Positions 1-10,467 are shown, counted from the stretch's first letter. The stretch is DNA of 64,000 nt from Pseudomonas sp. v388 (GCF_003935425.1 NZ_RHQN01000002.1:186001-250000), one strand, 5' to 3'. Program-made: numbers and translations. The notes: a model not told the origin generated them from the sequence alone.

Positions 1-1626
1 GACGACGGCGTCGACGAAATCAAGAACATGATCGGCGCCTGGAAGAACGACCTGATCCTGCCCGAGGAAGCGCTGGCCAACGCCCGCAATCCCAAGGAAC
101 AGACCGCGGCCATCGTCTACACCCATTACCAGCGCACGCTCAAGGCGTACAACGCGGTGGACTTCGACGACCTGATCCTGCTGCCGGTCAAGCTGTTCCA
201 GGAACACGCCGACATTCTGGAAAAGTGGCAGAACAAGGTCCGCTACCTGCTGGTGGACGAATACCAGGACACCAACGCCAGCCAGTACCTGCTGGTGAAA
301 CTGCTGATCGGCACGCGCTGCCAGTTCACGGTCGTGGGCGACGATGATCAGTCGATCTACGCCTGGCGCGGCGCGCGGCCGGAAAACCTGATGCTGCTCA
401 AGGACGACTATCCGTCGTTGAAAGTGGTGATGCTGGAGCAGAACTACCGCTCCACCAGCCGCATCCTGCGTTGCGCCAACGTGCTGATCTCCAACAACCC
501 GCACGCGTTCGAAAAGCAGCTTTGGTCGGAAATGGGCCACGGCGACGAGATCCGCGTCATTCGCTGCCGCAACGAAGACGCCGAGGCCGAGCGGGTGGCG
601 ATGGAAATCCTTACCCTGCACCTGCGCACCGACCGGCCTTACAGCGATTTCGCCATCCTGTACCGGGGAAACTATCAGGCCAAGCTGATCGAGCTGAAAT
701 TGCAGCACCACCAGATTCCGTATCGCTTGTCGGGCGGCAACAGCTTCTTCGGGCGTCAGGAAGTGAAAGACCTGATGGCCTACTTCCGGCTGCTGGTCAA
801 TCCGGATGACGACAACGCCTTCCTGCGCGTGATCAACGTGCCGCGCCGGGAAATCGGCTCCACGACCCTGGAAAAACTCGGCAACTACGCCACCGAGCGC
901 AAGGTCTCGATGTACGCCGCCACCGATGAAATCGGCCTTGGCGAGCACCTGGACAGCCGCTTCACCGATCGCCTGCAACGCTTCAAGCGCTGGATGGACG
1001 GCGTGCGCCAGCAATGCGCGCAGAACGACCCCATCGCTGCGCTGCGCAGCATGGTCATGGACATCGACTACGAGAACTGGCTGCGTCAGAACAGCTCCAG
1101 CGACAAAGCCGCCGATTACCGCATGAGCAACGTCTGGTTCCTGATCGAGGCGTTGAAAAACACGCTGGAGAAGGACGAAGAAGGTGGCATGACCATCGAG
1201 GAAGCCATCGGCAAGCTGGTTTTGCGTGACATGCTGGAACGCCAGCAGGAAGAGGAAGATGGCGCCGAAGGCGTGCAGATGATGACCCTGCACGCGTCCA
1301 AGGGCCTGGAATTTCCGTATGTGTTCATCATGGGCATGGAAGAAGAAATCCTGCCGCACCGCTCCAGCATCGAAGCCGACACCATCGAGGAAGAGCGGCG
1401 CCTGGCTTACGTGGGCATTACCCGCGCGCGCCAGACCCTGGCGTTCACTTTTGCCGCCAAGCGCAAGCAATACGGCGAAATCATCGACTGCGCGCCGAGC
1501 CGATTCCTTGACGAACTGCCACCGGACGACCTGGCCTGGGAAGGCAACGACGACACACCAACCGAAGTGAAGGCCGTGCGCGGTAATACGGCACTGGCGG
1601 ACATCCGCGCCATGCTGAAACGCTAG
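1..1626 (+). CDS. rep: ATP-dependent DNA helicase Rep (5' truncated)
   Basis: C-terminal 541 codons of a UvrD/Rep-family superfamily 1 helicase. The frame is open from base 1, so the N-terminus with Walker A lies outside the window. Visible motifs, in order, are VDEYQDTN (motif II), GDDDQSIYAWRGA (III), QNYRS (IV), TLHASKGLEF (V) and EEERRLAYVGITRA (VI). Family knowledge: Rep is a 3'-5' DNA translocase that clears proteins ahead of the replisome and helps restart forks. Rep is preferred over UvrD because of the GMEEEILPHR stretch and because xpt follows it, as in other pseudomonads. The next gene begins 46 nt downstream on the same strand. Confidence 0.95.
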   Translation, partial: DDGVDEIKNMIGAWKNDLILPEEALANARNPKEQTAAIVYTHYQRTLKAYNAVDFDDLILLPVKLFQEHADILEKWQNKVRYLLVDEYQDTNASQYLLVKLLIGTRCQFTVVGDDDQSIYAWRGARPENLMLLKDDYPSLKVVMLEQNYRSTSRILRCANVLISNNPHAFEKQLWSEMGHGDEIRVIRCRNEDAEAERVAMEILTLHLRTDRPYSDFAILYRGNYQAKLIELKLQHHQIPYRLSGGNSFFGRQEVKDLMAYFRLLVNPDDDNAFLRVINVPRREIGSTTLEKLGNYATERKVSMYAATDEIGLGEHLDSRFTDRLQRFKRWMDGVRQQCAQNDPIAALRSMVMDIDYENWLRQNSSSDKAADYRMSNVWFLIEALKNTLEKDEEGGMTIEEAIGKLVLRDMLERQQEEEDGAEGVQMMTLHASKGLEFPYVFIMGMEEEILPHRSSIEADTIEEERRLAYVGITRARQTLAFTFAAKRKQYGEIIDCAPSRFLDELPPDDLAWEGNDDTPTEVKAVRGNTALADIRAMLKR

Positions 1627-1636
1627 GCTATATTGA

Positions 1637-2242
<606 letters not shown>

Positions 2243-2277
2243 GCTTTCCATGCAGACGCATTGAAGCAGGAGGACGC

Positions 2278-3159
2278 ATGAACATGGCAGACAGGCTCTA
2301 CGTCGAGGCATTGTTCGACGAACAGACCTCGACCATCAGTTACCTGGTGATGGATCGCAGCAGCCGGCAGTGCGCCTTGATCGACAGCGTGCTGGACTAT
2401 GATCCAAAGTCGGGGCGTACCTCAACGGCGTCCGCCGACCGGCTGATCGAGCGGGTCCGGGCGCTGGAGGCTTCGGTGCAATGGATTCTGGAAACCCATG
2501 TTCATGCCGATCATCTTTCGGCAGCGGCCTACCTGAAACACCGGGTTGCAGGCCGCACCGTGATCGGCCGCCATATCAAGGCCGTGCAGAAGGTGTTCGG
2601 CACCTTGTTCAATGCCTCGGATTTCCCGCGTGATGGCAGCCAGTTCGATGTATTGCTGGATGACAACGCCACGTTCTCCCTCGGCAGCCTGCAGGTTCGG
2701 GCACTGCACACGCCCGGTCATACCCCTGCGTGCATGACCTATGTCGTGGCGGATGGCGATGAAAGGATCGCCTTTGTCGGCGACACATTGTTCATGCCCG
2801 ATTACGGTACGGCGCGGTGCGACTTTCCTGGCGCCGATGCGCGGACGCTGTACAGGTCAATCCGTCGTATCCTCGACCTGCCTGGCGACACTCGTCTGTT
2901 CATGTGCCACGACTACCTGCCCAATGGCCGGGAATTGAAATACATGACAACCGTGGCCGAACAGCGCGCCACCAACATTCATGTGCGCGACGGCATTTCC
3001 GAGGAGCGCTTTGTCGAGATGCGCGAAACCCGCGATGCCACACTCGATATGCCGGTGCTCATGCTGCCGTCGGTGCAGGTCAACATGCGCTGCGGCCGAT
3101 TGCCCGAACCCGAAGACAACGGCGTGCGCTACCTGAAAATCCCGCTGAACACCTTCTGA
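2278..3159 (+). CDS. MBL-fold metallo-hydrolase, persulfide dioxygenase/glyoxalase II-like
   Basis: A 293-residue metallo-beta-lactamase-fold protein. Metal-binding residues are visible: THVHADH (H74, H76, D78, H79), H148 in HTPGHTP, D169 in VGDTLF and H211 in CHDY. This pattern and length match the ETHE1/Blh group, which oxidises glutathione persulfide, more than classical glyoxalase II; this is an inference, since MBL proteins diverge widely in substrate. A strong GCAGGAGG ribosome site precedes ATG 2278. It ends just before a REP hairpin and converges on the acetyl-CoA hydrolase gene. Confidence 0.8.
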   Translation: MNMADRLYVEALFDEQTSTISYLVMDRSSRQCALIDSVLDYDPKSGRTSTASADRLIERVRALEASVQWILETHVHADHLSAAAYLKHRVAGRTVIGRHIKAVQKVFGTLFNASDFPRDGSQFDVLLDDNATFSLGSLQVRALHTPGHTPACMTYVVADGDERIAFVGDTLFMPDYGTARCDFPGADARTLYRSIRRILDLPGDTRLFMCHDYLPNGRELKYMTTVAEQRATNIHVRDGISEERFVEMRETRDATLDMPVLMLPSVQVNMRCGRLPEPEDNGVRYLKIPLNTF

Positions 3160-3167
3160 CCAACGCC

Positions 3168-3254
3168 GTAGGAGCGGACTTGTCCGCGAATGCACCTTTC
3201 AGGCGATGCATCTGCTTTGGGTGTACTGCCTTTCGCAGACAAGTCCGCTCCTAC
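3168..3254. repeat. REP/BIME hairpin between convergent genes
   Basis: Two perfect 17-bp inverted arms, GTAGGAGCGGACTTGTC at 3168–3184 and its complement at 3238–3254, flank about 53 bp of spacer. This is the usual Pseudomonas REP pair. The right arm contains CTA at 3251–3253, which is the TAG stop codon of the minus-strand gene that ends here. It probably also ends or buffers transcription from both sides. Confidence 0.9.
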
Positions 3255-5182
3255 AGTTCTCGGCCTTGGGAATGATGCAGCCCGGCCAGCAGCAGGCGTT
3301 GATACAGCTCTTCGCGCAGGCCTTGTGGCTGGTCGAGCTGCATGCGCTGTAGATGCTCGGCGTAGGCGTCGGGTTCTGGTGCGTCGAGGGTGGCTTTGCC
3401 CAGTTCGAGGATTTCAGTGAGCTTGAGTTTGCTCTTGAGCCAGTTCAGCGCGCGCAACAGGTCGCGCTCCTGCGCGGTGAAATCGCACCCCAATGGATAC
3501 TCGGTGAACAGGGACGGGTAGCCGGCGGCGATGTTCTGCAAGCGCTGCGGCGTGTTGTCCAGAAAGCGCGGGTCGAGCTGGAAGTCCTTGGGCAATTTAC
3601 CGGCTTTCTGCGCCTGTTCGATCAGCCCACCCTGGAAACGTGAGTCGGTGATGTTGAGAATGCGCTCGATGACCGTGGCGTCGGTCTGCCCGCGCAAATC
3701 GGCGATGCCGTATTCGGTGACCACGATGTCGCGCAGGTGCCGGGGAATGGTGGTATGTCCATAATTCCAGACGATGTTGGAGCTGACCTCGCCGCCCGAT
3801 TCGCGCCAGCTGCGCAGGATCAGAATCGAACGGGCATCCTCCAGCGCATGGGCCTGGGCGACGAAATTGTATTGCCCGCCCACGCCGCTGAGCACTCGCC
3901 CGTCTTCGAGCTGGTCGGCCACCGCCGCACCCATCAGCGTCACGGTGAAGGCGCTGTTGATGAATCGCGCGTCACGGCGTTGCAAGCGCTTGAGATGCTC
4001 GTCGCCATAAAGCTCGTTGATGAAGCTGATGGCCGTCATGTTGAACTGTGCCCGACGCTCCATCGGCAATTCCCGCAGACGCTCGTAGAAACTTTGCGGG
4101 CCGAGAAAGAAGCCGCCATGGACCACGACGCCGTCGGGATGCGTCTGTTCATCCAGCGTGCCCAGGTTGGCCAGCTTTTGCAGTTCGGCATCGGCATACA
4201 CCTTGCGCCGCAGAATGCCGGCGTCGGCCAGTACCAGCAGGCCGTTGACGAACATTTCGCTGCAACCGTACAGGCCGGCGGCAAACGGCTGCATGCCGCC
4301 TTCGCGGTCGATCAGCGTCTGCCAGTTGCTCATGTTCAACTCGCCCAACAAGGCGCGATAAGTCTCGTTGTCGGCCTGACGCGCCAGTAGCGCTGCGGTC
4401 AGTGCGTCGCCCATCGAGCCAATGCCGATCTGCAGGGTGCCGCCGTCGCGCACCAGCGTGCTGGCATGCAGGCCGATCAGGTGATCCTGATAACCGACCG
4501 GCATGTTGGGCGTGGAAAACAGTGTGCTGTGTTCATCTTCGTCCAGCAGCAGGTCGAAGGCGTCGACGTCGAGTTCGGCGTCACCCGGCATGTACGGCAG
4601 TTGGGTATGAACCTGGCCGAGCATGAGGATGGTTTCCCCCGCCGCCCGGCGCCTGGCGATCATCGGTAGCAGATCGAGGGTGACGTCCGGGTTGCAGCTC
4701 AGGCTCAGCTTGCCGGGGTAGCGCTCGTCTCGGGCGACCAGCTGGGCGACCAGGTTCAGACCGCCGGCGTTGATGTCCCGGGCCGCATGGCTGTAGTTGC
4801 TGCTGACGTACTCCTGCTGCGCGCTGTCACTGCCCAGCAGGCTGCCCGGCTGCATGAAGAAATGCTGCACGCTGATGTTGGCCGCAAGCCTGTCGCGGCG
4901 CAGGGCCGCGAGGTAATCGAGTTCCGGGTAGTCGCCGAAGATGCGTTCCAGGAACGGTTCCAGAAAGCGCCCTTGCAGACCTTCGCCGGAGGTCGGCCGG
5001 CCAAGGCTCAAGGCGGTATAGATGGTCAGGCGCCTGTCGGGCAGCTGGCGGATGCGCTCGAACAGCGCGTTGACGAAGCGGTTGGGCTTGCCCAGCCCCA
5101 AGGGCATGCCGAGGTGAATATGCTCGGGTAGCTGCGCGAGAACATGATCGACGGCTTGCTCAATGGAACAGGACTGCGGCAT
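3251..5182 (-). CDS. Acetyl-CoA hydrolase/CoA-transferase family protein
   Basis: A 643-residue protein with an acetyl-CoA hydrolase/transferase C-terminal domain, seen in SGVGGQYNFVAQAHAL, SSNIVWNYGHTT and VVTEYGIADLRGQTD. The N-terminal half (VNALFERIRQLPDRRLTIYTALSLGRP) fits the first CoA-transferase domain. Family members transfer or hydrolyse CoA from acetyl-, succinyl- or propionyl-CoA; the substrate cannot be read here. It is longer than the roughly 500-residue typical enzyme, as in other pseudomonads. The TAG stop lies inside the arm of a REP hairpin. A 128-bp gap with a terminator separates it from cytochrome c5 upstream. Confidence 0.85.
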   Translation of the reverse strand: MPQSCSIEQAVDHVLAQLPEHIHLGMPLGLGKPNRFVNALFERIRQLPDRRLTIYTALSLGRPTSGEGLQGRFLEPFLERIFGDYPELDYLAALRRDRLAANISVQHFFMQPGSLLGSDSAQQEYVSSNYSHAARDINAGGLNLVAQLVARDERYPGKLSLSCNPDVTLDLLPMIARRRAAGETILMLGQVHTQLPYMPGDAELDVDAFDLLLDEDEHSTLFSTPNMPVGYQDHLIGLHASTLVRDGGTLQIGIGSMGDALTAALLARQADNETYRALLGELNMSNWQTLIDREGGMQPFAAGLYGCSEMFVNGLLVLADAGILRRKVYADAELQKLANLGTLDEQTHPDGVVVHGGFFLGPQSFYERLRELPMERRAQFNMTAISFINELYGDEHLKRLQRRDARFINSAFTVTLMGAAVADQLEDGRVLSGVGGQYNFVAQAHALEDARSILILRSWRESGGEVSSNIVWNYGHTTIPRHLRDIVVTEYGIADLRGQTDATVIERILNITDSRFQGGLIEQAQKAGKLPKDFQLDPRFLDNTPQRLQNIAAGYPSLFTEYPLGCDFTAQERDLLRALNWLKSKLKLTEILELGKATLDAPEPDAYAEHLQRMQLDQPQGLREELYQRLLLAGLHHSQGREL

Positions 5183-5258
5183 CCCGGCTCTCCGGATTGA
5201 TTATCGAATGGAGGTTGGACCGAGTGACGCGCCGAATTGCTGCAAACCCTGCGCGCAT

Positions 5259-5296
5259 AAAAAAGCCGCCGAAGGCTGGACGACCATCGGCGGCTT
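5259..5296 (-). terminator. Rho-independent terminator of the cytochrome c5 gene
   Basis: Read on the minus strand, AAGCCGCCGA and TCGGCGGCTT form a stem around a loop of about 14 nt, and the 3' arm runs into a T stretch (TTTTTT). It sits 15–50 bp beyond the cytochrome stop codon. Confidence 0.85.
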
Positions 5297-5310
5297 GCGC
5301 GCCTGAAAAC

Positions 5311-5733
5311 CTACTTGATGCCCGACATCTTCTCGATGGCGCCCTTGAGGTCGCTATCGGTGCAGTCGCCGCAGGTGCCTTTGGGCGGCATGGCATTGAT
5401 GCCGGTAATGGCCTTGGCCAGCAGGCCGTCAATGCCGCCTTCCTTCTTGGCCCGCTCGCCCCACGCGGCGGCATCGCCGATCTTGGGTGCGCCGAGCAGC
5501 CCGGCGGTGTGGCAGGCGGTGCAATGCTTGGCGATGACATCGTCCGGAGACTTGGCTGCGCCGCCGCCAGTCGTGGCGACCACCTCCATACCCGGGCATT
5601 CCTTGCCTTGAACGCAGACTTGGCCGACAGGTTCGAGCCGCTTGGCAATGTCATCGTTGGGCGCCGCCTGAGCGTTGAATGCCCAAAAAGCCAGCAAAGC
5701 AGCGACTGCCAGGATCTTGTTTATCAGGTTCAC
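5311..5733 (-). CDS. cycB: Cytochrome c5 family periplasmic c-type cytochrome
   Basis: A 140-residue class I c-type cytochrome. The haem site is HCTACH, the distal Met lies in NAMPPKG, and two more Cys occur near the C-terminus (GTCGDCTD), as in cytochrome c5. The start chosen is GTG 5733, which has GAGG 8–9 nt upstream and gives a clean signal peptide ([23 protein letters not shown]). The open frame extends further upstream without a better start. Family knowledge: it carries electrons in the periplasm to terminal oxidases. The symbol follows the equivalent P. aeruginosa locus, which also lies next to the pauR-dadX block. Confidence 0.88.
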   Translation of the reverse strand: MNLINKILAVAALLAFWAFNAQAAPNDDIAKRLEPVGQVCVQGKECPGMEVVATTGGGAAKSPDDVIAKHCTACHTAGLLGAPKIGDAAAWGERAKKEGGIDGLLAKAITGINAMPPKGTCGDCTDSDLKGAIEKMSGIK

Positions 5734-5913
5734 GCTTACACCCTCATGGTGACTAATCACGCCCACGGCCACGGTTTGCCAGGCGGGCGAATTATAGCGA
5801 CAAGCCTGTGACCCCGGAACACCCCTACAGCAATAAGGGTTATTGCGTCGTTGTACGACGCTGCCGATGTCTGGCTTGCCACCCCGTGTAAACAGGCGTT
5901 TGCGCGCTTCTTC

Positions 5914-6462
5914 TCAGAAATTGGCCGGTGTAGCTGCGCTGATTAGTCGCGCCGGAACGTCGAACGGATTGCGGAAGCGGTGCGGCCTGGTGCTTTCGAA
6001 ATAGTAGCTGTCGCCGACTTCCAGGATGTAACTCTCCTGACCGACGACCAGTTCCAGGCGTCCCTCGACGAGAATTCCGGTTTCCTCGCCTTCGTGCGCA
6101 AGCATTTCTTCGCCGGTATCGGCGCCGGGCGGGTAGGTTTCGGTGAGAAACGCGATGGCGCGGCTTGGATGCGACTTGCCCACCAGCTTCATGGTGACGG
6201 CACCGTCGGAGATATCGATCAGTTCGCTGGCCTTGTAGACCACCTGGGTGGGATTTTCCGGCTCCAGTTCTTCGGAGAAGAACTCGACCATGGACATCGG
6301 AATGCCGCTGAGCACCTTGCGCAGGGAGCTGATCGACGGGCTGACACTGTTTTTTTCGATCATGGAGATGGTGCTGTTGGTCACGCCTGCGCGCTTGGCG
6401 AGTTCTCGCTGGGACAGGCCCTTGAGCTTGCGGATCGATTGCAGTCGGTCACCGACGTCCAA
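5914..6462 (-). CDS. pauR: XRE-family regulator with C-terminal cupin (PauR/PuuR-like)
   Basis: A 182-residue regulator. Residues about 5–60 form an XRE helix-turn-helix (LSQRELAKRAGVTNSTISMIEKN). Residues about 105–180 form a cupin (PPGADTGEEMLAHEGEETG, then GDSYYFESTRPHRFRN). This architecture matches PuuR and P. aeruginosa PauR, which represses polyamine catabolic genes. Inference: the location beside dadX and upstream of PuuB-like and KauB-like genes supports a role in putrescine or polyamine breakdown. It runs in the same direction as dadX but 121 bp downstream of it, so it may have its own promoter. Family is firm; the symbol is moderately sure. Confidence 0.8.
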   Translation of the reverse strand: MDVGDRLQSIRKLKGLSQRELAKRAGVTNSTISMIEKNSVSPSISSLRKVLSGIPMSMVEFFSEELEPENPTQVVYKASELIDISDGAVTMKLVGKSHPSRAIAFLTETYPPGADTGEEMLAHEGEETGILVEGRLELVVGQESYILEVGDSYYFESTRPHRFRNPFDVPARLISAATPANF

Positions 6463-6583
6463 TGCGGTATTCCCCTGTTGTTTTTACGGTCAAGTCGAGT
6501 AGAACGCCATCATGGCAACAGCGTTCAGTATTTACAACACTTCGACTTCCGGCCGGTCTGTCAGGGGTTGGCCGATGGACGGT

Positions 6584-7657
6584 TCAGCTGCCGGTATAGC
6601 TGCGCGGTACGCGGTGCAGGTTGCAGAAGATCTGGTAAGGGATGGTTCCGGCATGGTTCGCGACTTCGCTCGCCAACACATTGCGGCCCCATAGCTCGAC
6701 GCTGCTGCCCAGCCCGGCCTGCGGCAGATGCGACAGGTCGACGCACAGCATGTCCATGGAGACGCGCCCCAGCAGCCGGCTTGGCTGGCCATCGACGAAT
6801 ACCGGCGTACCGGTAGGTGCCTGGCGCGGATAGCCGTCGGCATAACCCATGGCAACGATGCCCAAGCGTGTGCTGCCGGACGTGACGAATGTCGCGCCGT
6901 AGCCGACCGGCTCACTGGCCGGCAATTCGCTGACGCTGATGATCTTCGATTCCAGGGTCATTACCGGTTGCAGCTGGTCGGCCAAGGGGTGTGGCCGGTC
7001 AAAAGGCGTGGCGCCGTAAAGCATGATGCCGGGGCGTACCCAGTCGCTTGGAATATTCGGCCAGCCCAGCACGGCCGGGGAATTGCGCAGGCTGGTTTCG
7101 CCCGCCAGGCCTTCGCTGGCCGCCCGGAATACCGCGAGCTGTTCGTCGCTGCGGGGGTTGTCCAGTTCGTCGGCACGGGCGAAGTGGCTCATCAGCACGA
7201 CGTCGGCAACCTTGCCGCTGGCCGTCAGGCGCTGATAGGCGGTCCGATATTCGCCTGGCTGAAAACCAACGCGGTGCATGCCCGTGTCGAGCTTGAGCCA
7301 GACGCCCAGCGGTCGGCTGATCGCGGCCTGTTCGATGGCATGCAGCTGCCACGTCGAATGCACCACGGACCACAGGTCGTGCTCGACGATCAGTGCCAGC
7401 TCTGCGGCTTCGAAAAAGCCTTCCAGCAACAGGATCGGTGCGCGTATGCCGGCGGCGCGCAGCTCCAGCGCTTCTTCGATGCAAGCGACGGCAAACCCGT
7501 TGGCTTCGTCTTCCAGCGCCTGGGCGACACGCACCGCGCCGTGCCCGTAGGCGTCGGCCTTGACCACCGCAAGGGCCTTGGCGCCGGTGTTTTCGCGGGC
7601 CAGGCGGTAGTTGTGACGCAGGGCTTGCAGATCGATGACGGCGCGGGCTGGACGCAT
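6584..7657 (-). CDS. dadX: Alanine racemase, catabolic
   Basis: A 357-residue PLP-dependent alanine racemase. K33 in [10 protein letters not shown] is the PLP lysine and Y253 in VGYGATF is the second catalytic base; [10 protein letters not shown] is also conserved. It interconverts L- and D-alanine in the cytosol, feeding D-alanine to DadA. The dad neighbourhood argues for the catabolic DadX rather than the biosynthetic Alr. A terminator lies between ridA and this gene, so transcription from the dadA promoter is probably only partial. Confidence 0.93.
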   Translation of the reverse strand: MRPARAVIDLQALRHNYRLARENTGAKALAVVKADAYGHGAVRVAQALEDEANGFAVACIEEALELRAAGIRAPILLLEGFFEAAELALIVEHDLWSVVHSTWQLHAIEQAAISRPLGVWLKLDTGMHRVGFQPGEYRTAYQRLTASGKVADVVLMSHFARADELDNPRSDEQLAVFRAASEGLAGETSLRNSPAVLGWPNIPSDWVRPGIMLYGATPFDRPHPLADQLQPVMTLESKIISVSELPASEPVGYGATFVTSGSTRLGIVAMGYADGYPRQAPTGTPVFVDGQPSRLLGRVSMDMLCVDLSHLPQAGLGSSVELWGRNVLASEVANHAGTIPYQIFCNLHRVPRSYTGS

Positions 7658-7680
7658 GGGAGGTTCTTGCTCAGGAAATT

Positions 7681-7714
7681 AAAAAAAGCCCGACGCCGAG
7701 GGTGGTCGCCGGGC
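7681..7714 (-). terminator. Intrinsic terminator between ridA and dadX
   Basis: On the minus strand GCCCGGCG pairs with CGTCGGGC (8 bp, one G-U) and is followed by TTTTTTT. It lies just after the ridA stop and upstream of dadX, where it could reduce dadX expression relative to dadA-ridA. Confidence 0.8.
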
Positions 7715-7726
7715 CAAGGAAAAACG

Positions 7727-8080
7727 TTACGGCAGTGCCGCAGTGACGGACAGTTCGACCAGAATCTGCGGCTCGCACAGCTTGGCTTCGACGGTCGCCC
7801 GCGCCGGGGCAACGCCCTTGGGCAGCCATTTGTCCCACACGCTGTTCATGCCTGCGAAATGGGCGTCGATGTCCTTCAGATAAATGGTGACAGACAGGAT
7901 CCGGTTCTTGTCGGTTCCGGCCAGGTCGAGCAAGCGCTCGATATTGTCCAGTGTCTGCTGCGTCTGTTGCTCGATCCCCGTATCCAGATCATCGCCGACC
8001 TGGCCCGCCAGATAGACGGTGCCATTGTGGACGACGATCTGACTCATGCGCTCATTGGTGAGCTGGCGCTGGATTCCCAT
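7727..8080 (-). CDS. RidA-family protein in the dad locus
   Basis: A 117-residue RidA/YjgF/UK114 protein ([43 protein letters not shown]). Family members hydrolyse reactive enamine/imine intermediates. Inference: here it would clear 2-aminoacrylate-like imines made during D-amino acid oxidation. Start 8080 is preferred because AAGGAG lies 10 nt upstream; upstream ATGs at 8089 and 8107 sit too close to it or lack one. The gene overlaps the 3' end of dadA by 29 nt, which points to translational coupling. It is distinct from the second ridA next to spoT. Confidence 0.85.
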   Translation of the reverse strand: MGIQRQLTNERMSQIVVHNGTVYLAGQVGDDLDTGIEQQTQQTLDNIERLLDLAGTDKNRILSVTIYLKDIDAHFAGMNSVWDKWLPKGVAPARATVEAKLCEPQILVELSVTAALP

Positions 8081-9353
8081 GCTTTTCATTCTCCTTGGTA
8101 CTGCCATAGCGAGAGATATCGAGGCCTTCGGTGCTGATCTGGGGTTTGTTACGGGCCATCACATCGGCCAGCAATCGACCGGAACCGCACGCCATCGTCC
8201 AGCCAAGCGTTCCATGCCCGGTGTTGAGGAACAGATTGCGCAACGATGTCGCCCCCACGATCGGCGTGCCATCCGGCGTAGTGGGACGCAGCCCGGTCCA
8301 GAAACTGGCCTGGGACAGGTCGCCGCCCTGAGGATAGAGGTCGTTGACGATCATCTCCAGCGTTTCACGCCGACGCGGGTTGAGCGACAGGTCGAAACCG
8401 GCGATTTCCGCCATGCCGCCGACCCGGATGCGGTTGTCGAAACGGGTAATGGCGACTTTGTAGGTCTCGTCGAGAATGGTCGAGGTGGGCGCCATGTCGC
8501 CATCGGTGATCGGCACCGTCAGCGAATAGCCTTTGAGCGGGTACACCGGCGCCTTGATGCCCAGCGGCTTGAGCAGTTGCGGCGAGTAGCTGCCCAGCGC
8601 CAGCACGTAGCGGTCGGCGGTTTCCAGCTTGCCGTCGATCCACACGCCATTGATACGGTCGCCTGCATGATCGAGGCGTTCGATGTTCTGTCCGTAGCGG
8701 AACTCGACGCCCAGCTTGATGGCCATTTCCGCCAGGCGCGTGGTGAACAACTGGCAGTCGCCCGTCTGGTCATTGGGCAGGCGCAGCGCGCCGCTGAGAA
8801 TATTGGTCACACCGGCCAGCGCCGGTTCGACCCGCGCAATGCCCGCGCGATCCAGCAGTTCGTAAGGCACGCCGGACTGTTCGAGTACGGCGATGTCCTT
8901 GGCGGCATTGTCCAGTTGCGCCTGAGTGCGGAACAGCTGAGTGGTGCCCAGCTTGCGGCCTTCATAGGCGATGCCGGTTTCGGCGCACAGTTCGTCGAGG
9001 CAGTCGCGACTGTATTCGGAGAGTCGCACCATGCGTTCTTTATTGATCGCATAGCGGCTGGCGGTGCAGTTGCGCAGCATCTGCGCCATCCACAGGTATT
9101 GATCGATATCGGCGGTGGCCTTGATCGCCAGGGGCGCATGGCGTTGCAGCAGCCATTTGATGGCCTTGAGCGGAACGCCCGGTGCAGCCCAGGGCGAGGC
9201 ATAACCGGGTGACACTTGGCCGGCGTTGGCAAAACTGGTTTCCATGGCCGCAGCCGGCTGGCGATCGACCACAGTGACTTCAAAACCCGCTCGGGCCAGA
9301 TAATAGGCACTCGTTGTGCCGATCACACCACTACCAAGGACCAGAACGCGCAT
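8052..9353 (-). CDS. dadA: D-amino acid dehydrogenase
   Basis: A 433-residue FAD-dependent dehydrogenase. The N-terminal dinucleotide-binding motif is [17 protein letters not shown] and the C-terminal FAD motif is [15 protein letters not shown], followed by [19 protein letters not shown]. It oxidises D-alanine to pyruvate and ammonia and passes electrons to the respiratory chain at the inner membrane. The last codons overlap ridA by 29 nt. The divergent Lrp-type gene dadR starts 157 bp away and is the expected activator. Confidence 0.95.
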   Translation of the reverse strand: MRVLVLGSGVIGTTSAYYLARAGFEVTVVDRQPAAAMETSFANAGQVSPGYASPWAAPGVPLKAIKWLLQRHAPLAIKATADIDQYLWMAQMLRNCTASRYAINKERMVRLSEYSRDCLDELCAETGIAYEGRKLGTTQLFRTQAQLDNAAKDIAVLEQSGVPYELLDRAGIARVEPALAGVTNILSGALRLPNDQTGDCQLFTTRLAEMAIKLGVEFRYGQNIERLDHAGDRINGVWIDGKLETADRYVLALGSYSPQLLKPLGIKAPVYPLKGYSLTVPITDGDMAPTSTILDETYKVAITRFDNRIRVGGMAEIAGFDLSLNPRRRETLEMIVNDLYPQGGDLSQASFWTGLRPTTPDGTPIVGATSLRNLFLNTGHGTLGWTMACGSGRLLADVMARNKPQISTEGLDISRYGSTKENEKHGNPAPAHQ

Positions 9354-9510
9354 GTCGATGACCTCATCGCGGATATCCGCTGACGTTTTGAAGTTTTAAG
9401 CAAGGATGTGCGCAGTATATGAAGCATCGAGCAGTGTTTCTCACCATATAACTGCGTATATTCAGGGCTAATTACCGGTAAAGAATGCTTTGTCAGAGAG
9501 GATCTGGACT

Positions 9511-9999
9511 GTGCGTACCCAACACCAGTCAAAACGTGAGCTGGACAAGATCGACCGCAATATCCTGCGCATTCTGCAAGTCGACGGGCGCATTTCCTTC
9601 ACCGAACTGGGCGAACGGGTCGGCCTCTCGACCACACCGTGCACCGAACGGGTCCGCAGGCTGGAGCGCGAAGGCATCATCATGGGCTACAACGCACGCC
9701 TTAATCCGCAAAGCCTCAAGGCCAGTCTGCTGGTATTCGTGGAGATCAGCCTGGACTACAAGTCCGGCGACACCTTCGAGGAATTTCGCCGCGCAGTGCT
9801 CAAGCTGCCTCACGTTCTGGAGTGCCACCTGGTGTCGGGGGATTTCGATTACCTGGTCAAGGCGCGCATTTCCGAGATGGCCTCGTACCGCAAGCTGTTG
9901 GGCGATATCCTGCTCAAGCTGCCGCACGTGCGCGAGTCAAAGAGCTATATCGTGATGGAAGAAGTGAAGGAGAGCCTGAACCTGCCGATTGCCGAGTAG
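9511..9999 (+). CDS. dadR: Lrp/AsnC-family regulator of the dad operon
   Basis: A 162-residue Lrp/AsnC protein. The N-terminal winged helix-turn-helix is LDKIDRNILRILQVDGRISFTELGERVGLSTTPCTERV; the RAM ligand-binding domain follows (SLLVFVEISLDYK, ECHLVSGDFDYLVKARI). The start is GTG 9511, with GAGAGGA 8 nt upstream; an in-frame TTG 21 nt earlier lacks a better site. Family knowledge: P. aeruginosa DadR activates dadAX in response to L-alanine. The divergent position to dadA supports the same job here. Confidence 0.88.
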   Translation: MRTQHQSKRELDKIDRNILRILQVDGRISFTELGERVGLSTTPCTERVRRLEREGIIMGYNARLNPQSLKASLLVFVEISLDYKSGDTFEEFRRAVLKLPHVLECHLVSGDFDYLVKARISEMASYRKLLGDILLKLPHVRESKSYIVMEEVKESLNLPIAE

Positions 10000-10005
10000 G
10001 CTGTC

Positions 10006-10371
10006 TCAGACCAGCACTTGTCGGGTAGATGCGATAAAGGCATGCACCTGCTTTTCGACCGCTGGGTGAATCAACTCTGCAGGGCGCCGGCCGTTCGGGC
10101 AGGGCAAGGAGCTGGTCGTACCGAACAGGCGACAGATCAGCGGGCGTTCTGCATAAACGGTGCAACCCTGCGGGCCAAGATGAACGCAGTTGAGCTCGTT
10201 GAGAGCTGCTTCCTGTTCAGCGGCGGTCTTGCGCGGCAGGCGAGACATTTCTTCGGAAGAGGTGGTGACCGGCCCGCAGCAGTCATGACAACCCGGCACA
10301 CACTCGAACGATGGGATCTGCCGGCGCAGATCGCGGATTTTCTCACTGTTGCAACTCATTGAATCGACCAC
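10006..10371 (-). CDS. YkgJ-family cysteine cluster protein
   Basis: A 121-residue small protein rich in paired cysteines: ECVPGCHDCCGPV, LNCVHLGPQGCTVY and RPLICRLFG. The pattern CxxxCxxCC…C…C matches the YkgJ/UPF0153 zinc- or iron-chelating family. Its molecular function is unknown. An alternative start at 10359 (MSCNSEK) would drop four residues. It converges on dadR with a gap of only 6 bp. Confidence 0.78.
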   Translation of the reverse strand: MVDSMSCNSEKIRDLRRQIPSFECVPGCHDCCGPVTTSSEEMSRLPRKTAAEQEAALNELNCVHLGPQGCTVYAERPLICRLFGTTSSLPCPNGRRPAELIHPAVEKQVHAFIASTRQVLV

Positions 10372-10467
10372 CTGAACGCTGTGCGGCGATTCTGCCTCAG
10401 TTGGCAGGCCGGTGACAGCGGCTTATCCTCCCTGTCGATTGTGTATTTCCCGCCAACAGGACACCCC

